This document shows positions 34,620-42,129 of a DNA stretch of 43,350 nucleotides, piece by piece (positions within the stretch are counted from its first letter, which is position 1; every line of letters starts with the position of its first letter). The stretch is from the NCBI GenBank assembly GCA_030648295.1, contig JAUSID010000182.1, positions 1 to 43,350 on the forward strand, in the 5' to 3' direction. The translations under genes and the position numbers were made by a program. A model generated the notes under the pieces. That model did not search any database and was not told the origin of the DNA. It saw only the letters and a list, made by a program, of their open reading frames with translations. This DNA is from Opitutaceae bacterium. Its GTDB lineage: Bacteria; Verrucomicrobiota; Verrucomicrobiia; Opitutales; Opitutaceae.

Positions 34620-36470
34620 GTGAGGTTGCCCCACCTCCATGTCTTGCCCATGTGCGTCTGCGTTGCCGGCCTCTTGCGCGCGGCATCGTTCGACGATCGC
34701 GTCGAGTCGCTGCTCCGGCCGCCGATGGCTGCAATGATCGCGCTTTCCCCGGAGGGCCAGCGCATCGCCTACACGACGCAGGGCGGCAGGCATCTCAGGA
34801 TCGTGATCATGGACCTCGATCATCCGGGGCCGAAACGGTCACTGATCGTGGATCCCGATCGCGGCGCGGCTTCCCCACCGGCCCAATCGCCGGCGCAATT
34901 GCGTTTCCTCCGCTGGGCCACGGCCGGCCGGCTCGTGTTTGCCCCCACCCCGCGTGTCGTTCCTTTGCTGCCGGTGACGGACCAGACCGGACGCCTTGTC
35001 CCCAATCCCGACGGGCCCACCATTGTTTCGCCGATCATGGTCATGGACGCCGACGGCAAGCAGCGCGGGACGTTGGTCGATGCACGTGATTTCATGGAGA
35101 CATCGGCGGACGCGGTGCGGACGCTCGGGGATCTTCTGCGGACACCGAAGGAACTCGCGGCGACCCGCAAGGAGCCCGTCCGGTGGCGGATGCCGCACCT
35201 CGATATTCTGGGATTTGTCCCTGGCAAACGGGATCAACTCATCATCGAGACGCGCGGCGGTTACAGCATCCCGATGCAGCACTCGATCGATATCCGCACC
35301 GGCAGCGTCAGCATGTTTGGTGGCAACTGGCCGTCGCCGCCGGGCGAGCCGCAGGTTTTCGACTGGTATCGGCTGAAGGTCGTCGGCGAACGCAAGGATG
35401 CGGTGCGCCCGACGACGGCATGGCGGGATGACGAGCTCGGCCGGGTGCAGCGGGAACTCGAGTTGAAATTCCCGCGGCGGGTCGTCGAGATTCTGGACTG
35501 GAGCGAGACTCGCGCGCGGGTGCTTTTTCGTGTCACGGGTGGCAGCGACCCGGGACGCATCTTCGTGTTTCAGCGACCGGAAGATCTCGCGCTCGAAATT
35601 CTCCGCCGCGCCCCGTGGCTGAACGCGTCGAAGCTCAACGACACGCGCTTCTTCGAATTCGATGCGCCCGATGGCGCCCGCCTCAGCGGGTATCTGACGT
35701 GGCCCAAAAAAACGCGGCGCCATCCGCCGCCGCTGCTGGTGGTTTTCCCCTCCGGGTTTCCCGGGCGGGCCCAGCCGGCGTTCGATCCCGAGGCGCAAGT
35801 CTTCGCGGACCTGGGCTTCGTCGTCGCACGGTTGAATCACCGCGGCGTCGCGGGCGTCAGGGCGGAGGATCTCACCGCGCTGCGCACGGCTGTCGATCGC
35901 GTTTCGGTGGACGACGTGCGGGTGGCGATCGAGTGGCTCGCGCAGCGGTTTGGGGACCGCCCGTTTGACCGCAAGCGCGTCGCGGCGCTGGGCCGGGGTT
36001 TTGGCGGCTACCTCGCCGTGCGCGCGCTGCAGCTCCAGCCCGATGTGTTTCGCGGTGCCATTGCCATCGACGCACCGATGGATCTGCGTCCGTGGCTGCA
36101 ACCCCGGCAGACGACCGGCAGGTCGGCTCCCGGGGCGATGGCAGTGCGCGACATTCCCGCTGCGCTGATCGATCACGAGCGGGCGGACTGGAAAAACCTG
36201 TCGGTGCTGGACCAGGCGGAGGCGCTGACGAATCCGGTGCTGCTCCTCGTCGAGTCGACGCGCAGCCCGGCGATTGATGTATCCACCGCCGAATTGCGCG
36301 CAAAATTGCATGCTTTCGGTCGCATGCCGGATTACATCGAGCTCGATCCGGGTTTCACCGCGGCACGGCCGGCATCGCGCGCCGCGGTCTATCGGAGGAT
36401 CGAGGAGTTCCTCAACCTGCATCTCGATAACTCCGCCGTGAAAATCGGCCCGGCGAAAGAGGTGGAGTAA
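34620..36470 (+). CDS. S9-type alpha/beta hydrolase (prolyl oligopeptidase-like), nucleophile replaced
   Basis: This 616-residue protein has a short signal-like start (VRLPHLHVLPMCVCVAGLLR), a WD-like beta-propeller region (IALSPEGQRIAYTTQGGRHL onwards) and a C-terminal alpha/beta-hydrolase domain (PPPLLVVFPSGFPG, DLGFVVARLNHRGVAGV). The nucleophile elbow, normally GxSxGG, reads LGRGFGGYLAVRAL, so Ser is Gly. Late Asp and His residues are also not in standard motifs. It may be a catalytically dead relative. Start GTG 34620 or ATG 34650 are both possible. The next gene starts 6 bp after its stop. Confidence 0.78.
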   Translation: MRLPHLHVLPMCVCVAGLLRAASFDDRVESLLRPPMAAMIALSPEGQRIAYTTQGGRHLRIVIMDLDHPGPKRSLIVDPDRGAASPPAQSPAQLRFLRWATAGRLVFAPTPRVVPLLPVTDQTGRLVPNPDGPTIVSPIMVMDADGKQRGTLVDARDFMETSADAVRTLGDLLRTPKELAATRKEPVRWRMPHLDILGFVPGKRDQLIIETRGGYSIPMQHSIDIRTGSVSMFGGNWPSPPGEPQVFDWYRLKVVGERKDAVRPTTAWRDDELGRVQRELELKFPRRVVEILDWSETRARVLFRVTGGSDPGRIFVFQRPEDLALEILRRAPWLNASKLNDTRFFEFDAPDGARLSGYLTWPKKTRRHPPPLLVVFPSGFPGRAQPAFDPEAQVFADLGFVVARLNHRGVAGVRAEDLTALRTAVDRVSVDDVRVAIEWLAQRFGDRPFDRKRVAALGRGFGGYLAVRALQLQPDVFRGAIAIDAPMDLRPWLQPRQTTGRSAPGAMAVRDIPAALIDHERADWKNLSVLDQAEALTNPVLLLVESTRSPAIDVSTAELRAKLHAFGRMPDYIELDPGFTAARPASRAAVYRRIEEFLNLHLDNSAVKIGPAKEVE

Positions 36471-36476
36471 GCCGCC

Positions 36477-38255
36477 ATGAATACGCCAGGCACGGACACA
36501 GAGGACCCCGGGCGGCGCAGGCGAATGAAACGCACCGCCGTCATGACGTGGCTCGCGCTCGCATTGTACGCCGGCGGGCTGAGCCTGTCGGTGGAGGCAG
36601 CCGAGACGCGGGAGGCCACCGCCGCCCCAGTCGAACTGCCGCCGATGATGGTCGAGGAGTCGATTTCCAGCGCGCCGTGGTTCCATGTGCATGTCGGCGG
36701 CGCCGAGTTTCTCTCGCGATGTTCGGCCTCCACGACGCGCCAGTTCATCGAGGCGTGGCTCACCCGGATGCAGCTCGTGCGGGTGTTGGTGCCGGAGGAC
36801 TTTCTGGCGCGGATGGACGTGCCGACCGTGATCGTACTCTACGCGCAGGATTTGCAGCAGACGATAAGCGCCGAGATCCAGCGTGAGTTGCAGGCGGGTG
36901 ACGACGGGAGGCGGGACGGCGATCCTGTGCGCGGGAGCCGCGTCAATATCGCGCCCAACATGCGGCTCAGCGATCGCGACATGCACGCGTCGATTGTCTA
37001 CATCGACGAATCCCTGTTCGACGCCTCCACCCTGAGCATCGCGCCGGGTCACGTGCGTTTTTTACTTCAGGGCCGCGTGCCGGAACTCCCCCTGTGGCTG
37101 GTGGAGGGGATCGAGCGCACGTGGCGCACGTCGGATTTCGTGCTCGAGCCGATCACCCTCCGCCCGCTGGTCTGGCACAACCAGGATGAGAGCGACGCGC
37201 TCGCGAGGGACGCTTCGCGCCCGCGCGCCCTGCTGCCGGCCGCCGAACTCTTCGCGACCGACGCATTACGCGCCGCGGAAAACCGGCATCCGCGGCGGGC
37301 GGCGACCCGGGCCTCCGAGCAAGACCTGTTCTTCCGGTGGGCGCTCGTATCCGGCGGCCGGACACGCGAGGCGCTCTGGAAACTCGCCGCCCGCGCCGCG
37401 GAGGGCCCGGTGACCGGGGAGGTTTTCGAGGCCTGTTTCGGCTTCGATTTCTCCGAGCTGCGCGACCGGCTCAGCGATTACCTGCCGAAGGCCGTGGAAG
37501 AGATGGCGCGGATCCAGCCCGGCAAGCTGCCGCCCTTGCCGGAGTTCGAGGTGGAACGCGCCACACCCAACGAGATCGCGCGCGTCCGCGGCGAATGGGA
37601 GCGGCTTGCGATCGGACACGTCCAGCGCCGGCTGCCGCAGGCGCGGGAACCCTACATCGCGCAGGCGCGCCGTACTCTGCGCCGGGCCTTCGACGCCGGC
37701 GATCGCGATCCGCGGCTGCTCGCGACGATGGGACTCTGCGAAATCGACGCGGGCAACGAGGGCGGCGCGCGCGAATTTCTCGAGCCGGCGATCGCCACCG
37801 GCGTGGTGAGACCGCGCGGGTATTACGAGCTGGGCCGGCTCCGCTTTGCCGCTCTGCAGCGCGGCGTGCCGGACACGAAACTGTTTTCGTTCACCGAACT
37901 CATGCCGATCTTAGAGCCGCTGCGGCGGGCGTTGACGCAGGCGCCACCGCTGCCCGAGGTTTTTGTCCTGCTGGCCGAGGCGTGGGCGCGCTGCGAGATG
38001 GCCCCCAACGCCGCCGAGTTCGCGGAACTGGAGACGGGCGCACGGCTCTTCGCGCGCCGTCCGGCCGTTGGACTTTCCATCGCGCTCGCCCTCGCGCGGC
38101 ACGGAAGAAAAGCCGAAGCGGCCGCCATACTCGACGCCACTACCGGCTATACGACGGATGAAAACACCCGGGCAGGGATCACCCGGTTGCGCACGGAGCT
38201 GGCGGCCGCCTCGGCGCGACCTCCCGCCGACCAACTGCCCGCCGCAGGCCGTTGA
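36477..38255 (+). CDS. Secreted peptidase-MA-like/TPR hypothetical protein
   Basis: This 592-residue protein has a signal peptide (MKRTAVMTWLALALYAGGLS inside the first 45 residues). The middle PGHVRFLLQGRVPELPLWLV, then EGIERTW, matches the layout of gluzincin peptidases (HExxH then PxWLxEG) but HExxH is not kept. The C-terminal half (about 370-590) contains tetratricopeptide-like helix pairs (AREPYIAQARRTLRRAFDAG, RGYYELGRLRFAALQRG). Its ATG has a good GAGGTGGAG ribosome site that lies in the end of the upstream gene. Function unknown; an exported scaffold or inactive peptidase is likely. Confidence 0.72.
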   Translation: MNTPGTDTEDPGRRRRMKRTAVMTWLALALYAGGLSLSVEAAETREATAAPVELPPMMVEESISSAPWFHVHVGGAEFLSRCSASTTRQFIEAWLTRMQLVRVLVPEDFLARMDVPTVIVLYAQDLQQTISAEIQRELQAGDDGRRDGDPVRGSRVNIAPNMRLSDRDMHASIVYIDESLFDASTLSIAPGHVRFLLQGRVPELPLWLVEGIERTWRTSDFVLEPITLRPLVWHNQDESDALARDASRPRALLPAAELFATDALRAAENRHPRRAATRASEQDLFFRWALVSGGRTREALWKLAARAAEGPVTGEVFEACFGFDFSELRDRLSDYLPKAVEEMARIQPGKLPPLPEFEVERATPNEIARVRGEWERLAIGHVQRRLPQAREPYIAQARRTLRRAFDAGDRDPRLLATMGLCEIDAGNEGGAREFLEPAIATGVVRPRGYYELGRLRFAALQRGVPDTKLFSFTELMPILEPLRRALTQAPPLPEVFVLLAEAWARCEMAPNAAEFAELETGARLFARRPAVGLSIALALARHGRKAEAAAILDATTGYTTDENTRAGITRLRTELAAASARPPADQLPAAGR

Positions 38256-38283
38256 ACACTTTTGGGCCACGAAGCCTCATCGA

Positions 38284-38360
38284 GGTCCCTGGTCCCTGGT
38301 CCCTGGTCTCTGGCCTCTGGTCTCTGGTCTCTGGTCTCTGGTCTCTGGTCTCTGGTCTTC
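38284..38360. repeat. Heptanucleotide minisatellite, 11 units
   Basis: Eleven contiguous 7-mers: three GGTCCCT, then mainly GGTCTCT with one GGCCTCT and a final GGTCTTC. The tract lies 29 bp after one stop codon and about 90 bp ahead of the oxidoreductase start. Tandem repeats of this kind can slip and vary in copy number. Confidence 0.95.
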
Positions 38361-38450
38361 AGTTGCGACGCCGCTCCGGCGCGAGATTCCTTGTTTCCTT
38401 CGCCCCGGCATGCAGACTCGGCTCGTTCCCGGCGCCCGCTCCTTTTCCCT

Positions 38451-39905
38451 ATGAACTCTAGCTCCTCGGGTGATCTCACCCGCCGTGACTTCCTTCAACA
38501 CGCCGGTCGCGTTGCGACGGTGTCCGCGCTCGCCGGCGTCAGCGTGTCCTACGTGCACGCTGCCGGCAGCGACATGATTCAGATCGCGCTCGTCGGCTGT
38601 GGCGGTCGCGGCACCGGCGCGGCCGGCCAGGCGCTCTCGACCACCAGCGGACCCATCAAGCTCGTCGCGATGGCCGATGTCTTCGAGGCGCGACTGAAGG
38701 GCTCGCACGAGCGGCTGAGCAAACAGTTCGAAGCGACTCCCGCGCTGCTCAACGTTCCACCCGACCGGCGCTTCCTCGGGTTCGACGCGTATAAGCAGGC
38801 CATGGACGTGCTGAAGCCGGGCGACGTCGTCATCCTCGCCACGCCGCCGGCGTTTCGCTGGGTGCATTTCCGCTACGCGATCGCGAAAAAACTCCACGTG
38901 TTCCTGGAAAAGCCGCTCTCCGTCGACGGCCCCACGAGCAAGCGGATGTTCGCGCTCGGCGAGGAAGCGTCGGCAAAGAATCTCAAGGTCGGCGTGGGCC
39001 TGATGGTCCGCCACTGCCGGGGCCGGCAGGAGCTGTATCAGCGGATCCGCGACGGCCAGATTGGCGAAATCGTGGCGATGCGCGCCTACCGCATGGGCTC
39101 CGGCGGCGGCACCGCCGGCCCGAAGCCGCCCAACATTTCCGAACTGATGTATCAGATTTCCAAGTTCCACGCCTTCCTCTGGTTGAGCGGTGGCGTGTTT
39201 TCGGATTACTACATCCACCAGATCGACGAATGCTCCTGGATGAAGGACGCCTGGCCCGTCGAGGCGATGGCGGTCGGCGGCCGCCACTACCGCGGCGATT
39301 CGCTCGACCAGAATTTCGACACGTATTCCGTCCAATACACGTACCCCGACGGCACGAAGCTCTACTATGAGGGCCGCAACATGCCCGGCGTGCACAACGA
39401 GTTTGCGAGTTACGCCCATGGCTCGAAGGGTTCGGCCGTCATCACCACGCGTTCTCACCATCCCGGACGGGTGCGCATCTACGCCGGCCAGAAGATTCCG
39501 CGCATCCTGACGCCGAAGGACAAAATCGATCTGGCCGATCCGAACCTGCGCTGGGCCTACCCCGAGGGGGAGAAAAACCCGCAACAGCTCGAATGGGACG
39601 ACATGATTGCGGCCATCCGGCAGGACCGCCCCTACAACGAGGTGAAGCGCGGCGTGGAGGCAAGCCTCGTCGCGTCGATGGGCCGCATGGCCGCCCACAC
39701 GGGCCGGGTCATCACCTTCGACGACATCCTCAACTGCGACCACGAGTTCGCGCCCGGCGTGGACACGCTCACGAGCGACTCACCCTCGCCGCTCCAACTC
39801 GAGACCAACGGCCGCTACCCGATTCCGCAGCCCGGCATCCAGACTGCCCGCGAATATGGCCCGGTTGTCCCGGCGGCACCGAAGCTCAACACGGCTGCGC
39901 GCTGA
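38451..39905 (+). CDS. Gfo/Idh/MocA family oxidoreductase, Tat-exported
   Basis: This 484-residue protein begins with a twin-arginine signal (LTRRDFLQHAGRVATVSALA). The NAD(P)-binding fold has IQIALVGCGGRGTGAAG, and the conserved EKP motif is in VFLEKPLSVDG, followed by GVGLMVRHCRGRQ. It likely oxidises or epimerises a sugar outside the cytoplasm using a pre-bound cofactor. The ATG at 38451 starts the signal. It is preceded by the minisatellite and convergent with the LytS-type kinase gene. Confidence 0.93.
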   Translation: MNSSSSGDLTRRDFLQHAGRVATVSALAGVSVSYVHAAGSDMIQIALVGCGGRGTGAAGQALSTTSGPIKLVAMADVFEARLKGSHERLSKQFEATPALLNVPPDRRFLGFDAYKQAMDVLKPGDVVILATPPAFRWVHFRYAIAKKLHVFLEKPLSVDGPTSKRMFALGEEASAKNLKVGVGLMVRHCRGRQELYQRIRDGQIGEIVAMRAYRMGSGGGTAGPKPPNISELMYQISKFHAFLWLSGGVFSDYYIHQIDECSWMKDAWPVEAMAVGGRHYRGDSLDQNFDTYSVQYTYPDGTKLYYEGRNMPGVHNEFASYAHGSKGSAVITTRSHHPGRVRIYAGQKIPRILTPKDKIDLADPNLRWAYPEGEKNPQQLEWDDMIAAIRQDRPYNEVKRGVEASLVASMGRMAAHTGRVITFDDILNCDHEFAPGVDTLTSDSPSPLQLETNGRYPIPQPGIQTAREYGPVVPAAPKLNTAAR

Positions 39906-39916
39906 GCATCTCGTCC

Positions 39917-40195
39917 TCACCGACGGGCACTTTCATTTGCGGTCTTCGTCGCGCGCATCCCGATTTCGATGACAGTCTGCCAGCCGTCGGCCGCGGGGCC
40001 GTCCACCAGCGTCCAGCCGCCGGGAAAACTCTCGTCGAACCTGGCTTTCACATAGCGCAAACCGGTCCCACCCGCCGGCCGGCCCGGCGGTGCGTGCACC
40101 TCGCCCGGTGATAGGAAAACATAGCGCCGCACTCCCTGCGCCGGGCGTTCCACCGTGAGGCGGAACGTCGCGGCCGCCGCCACACCCGTCGACCG
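39917..40195 (-). pseudogene. Distal HATPase part of the interrupted histidine kinase
   Basis: Directly after the TAG at 40198-40196 the same frame stays open to a TGA at 39919-39917. It encodes RSTGVAAAATFRLTVERPAQ, then GGTGLRYVKARFDESFPGGW and ends in a strand TVIEIGM, which supplies the missing glycine-rich and last beta parts of the kinase's ATPase domain. Without readthrough it would need its own start (GTG 40183) and is not an autonomous domain. Confidence 0.85.
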
Positions 40196-41794
40196 CTAGT
40201 GCACGAAACCGTTTTCGATCAGCGTGAGAAACACCGCGGGCGGCACCGGCTCGGTTTCGTCCACTCCCGTCGCCTCGAGGTGCCACGTCCGGCCGGTGCG
40301 CACGCTCATCACGCGCAGGTGCGCGCGGCACAGCTCGAGCTCCTGCCCGAGCGGGATGAGTTTTTCCGCCGACACGCGCGCGACCGAGCGAAACTCGTCG
40401 GCAAGATCGTCGATCAACTTCACCGCGCTGCGCGGATCCTGTTCGACGATCTCGGTCAGCACCGCGAGCGTGTTGAGCAGGAAATGGGGCTGGAGGTCCT
40501 TCTTGAGCAGCTCGGTTTCGAGCCGGGCCGCGGCGAGTTGCGCCGCGCGCGCCTGCCGCCGCTCGTCGTGCAATTGCAGCGCAAGCGAGGCGATGATCCC
40601 GAGCAGCGCCGGCAAAAATTTCATGAAGAAGCTCGCCCGGTAATCCTCGGCCTCGAACGCCAGGAGTAGTCCGCTCGTCGCCACCCCGAGCACCACCGGC
40701 CAGGCGCCCCGCCGCCGCCGCCACACCGCCCACGCCGCGCAGGCAAGCGCCACGCCGATTGTGACGGCGAGGAGGCGCACGCCCTCCAGGTTCATGCGCG
40801 CCGGGCTCAGCCACGACACGAGCGCCAGCACCGGCACGAGCAGCCCGAGAAGCAATCGCCGGTGCGGCACTTCAAACTGCACAATGACCAGCGCCACCAT
40901 CAGCAGTCCCTGCAAGCCCACGAGCGTCGTCATCGCGGAGAGGACCGGATAGTGCCAGTCGGCCGGATACGCAAAGAACCAGCGCACCGCCTGCAATGCC
41001 TGCATGATCGCACCGGTTATACACACGCCGCCCAGCAGCAGCACCGTCCCCCGCCGGGCCGCGAGCAGCCACATGATCAGGCTGGCGAGCGCCATCATGA
41101 ACAGCGCCCCCGCCGCCAGCGTGGGCACAAACGCCTCGCGCAGCACCTTGCCCTGCAGTAATGCCGGCGCATCGACGAGGAAACGAAAGCCCGAGCCCGG
41201 CGCGGGAAATCCGCAGCGGTGGCTCGACGTGCGCAACGCCACGACGTGCTCGCCCGGGCCAAGCAAACCCGCGGGAATCGAAAAGCTCTTGTCCAGATGA
41301 CCGGCCACTTCCGCTGCCGCCGTGTCTCCCGGCACGCCCGAGTGCCCCAACTGCATTCCGTCCCAGAACAGTTCATACGCTCGCACGCTCGAGATCATGA
41401 TGCCCGCCGGCAGCGTTCCCCGCCCCTCGGGACCCATCCGCACCCGAAAACGCACCCAGTCGACCCCCGAGCGCGCGGGCAAATCCCAGAATCCGGCCGC
41501 TTGCCAGGCGGAATCGTCCCACGCCGGCTGCGACCAGTTTGGATCGTCGCCGCGCCGGAACCTCACCTCGGAGTATTGCAACTCGGCCGGCAATGCCTCG
41601 AACCAGCGGCGCACCGAGAGCGGATACGCCGCCACCGGGTGCTTCCACTGCCGGGCTCCCGGCGACATCTGAAGCTCGCGCGTCGCCGCCGGCGTGGCGC
41701 CCACGGCGGTGGTTGCCGCGGCAAACGTGGGCGCGGCAACGATCGCGACGAGAAGCAGCGGGGAAAACGAGCGGGCGCGGACCACGATGCGCAT
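40196..41794 (-). CDS. LytS-type sensor histidine kinase, amber-interrupted
   Basis: The 532-residue product has a signal peptide (MRIVVRARSFSPLLLVAIVA), a galactose-binding-like jelly-roll sensor (about 40-215, PNWSQPAWDDSAWQAAGFWD), about seven membrane helices (about 220-420), and a LytS-type kinase core with phosphoacceptor His in LKKDLQPHFLLNTLAVL. It stops with TAG just inside the ATPase N-box (LTLIENGFVH-stop). The rest of the ATPase follows in the same frame to 39917, so one base change (CAG to TAG would give HQR) explains the break. No response regulator follows. The ATG at 41794 begins the signal peptide. Confidence 0.88.
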   Translation of the reverse strand: MRIVVRARSFSPLLLVAIVAAPTFAAATTAVGATPAATRELQMSPGARQWKHPVAAYPLSVRRWFEALPAELQYSEVRFRRGDDPNWSQPAWDDSAWQAAGFWDLPARSGVDWVRFRVRMGPEGRGTLPAGIMISSVRAYELFWDGMQLGHSGVPGDTAAAEVAGHLDKSFSIPAGLLGPGEHVVALRTSSHRCGFPAPGSGFRFLVDAPALLQGKVLREAFVPTLAAGALFMMALASLIMWLLAARRGTVLLLGGVCITGAIMQALQAVRWFFAYPADWHYPVLSAMTTLVGLQGLLMVALVIVQFEVPHRRLLLGLLVPVLALVSWLSPARMNLEGVRLLAVTIGVALACAAWAVWRRRRGAWPVVLGVATSGLLLAFEAEDYRASFFMKFLPALLGIIASLALQLHDERRQARAAQLAAARLETELLKKDLQPHFLLNTLAVLTEIVEQDPRSAVKLIDDLADEFRSVARVSAEKLIPLGQELELCRAHLRVMSVRTGRTWHLEATGVDETEPVPPAVFLTLIENGFVH

Positions 41795-42129
41795 CCTGCC
41801 GCCGCCCCCCACTCCAGTCCACGCGTTTCCCGAGCGGTTCACTCGATCGGCGAGCCGTTCGCTCGCCCCCGACGATGCTTGCGGCGCAGGCCATAACGGT
41901 GTTCGAATGCCGGCCGCCTCAGCCCGCGATGAAAGAGGTACAACGCAACTCATGACCGACCCTCGGCCCAGCCGGTGGATGAATGACGGGCGGCGGTGTC
42001 GAACCTCCGCCCGGGAGACCTTCTCTGCGGTCCCGGCTGACGGGCACCGCGCATTCCCAATCGCCATCGGCGTCGCCCGATGCGTTGCCGGCGGACCGGC
42101 GTGCTTCGTCGGGCGTCACCTGATCCTTT
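41795..42129. promoter_or_regulatory. Divergent control region
   Basis: This 335-bp gap separates the 5' ends of the LytS-type kinase (minus) and the second Gfo/Idh/MocA gene (plus), so both promoters should be here. A CCGGGAGACC...GGTCCCGG imperfect palindrome lies near 42010-42036. No gene is supported within it. Confidence 0.45.

Noticed and set aside
38277-39743. 488-codon minus-strand open frame
   Set aside because: Antisense of the Tat-exported oxidoreductase; its C-terminal 'RPETRDQ' repeats come from the heptamer tract.
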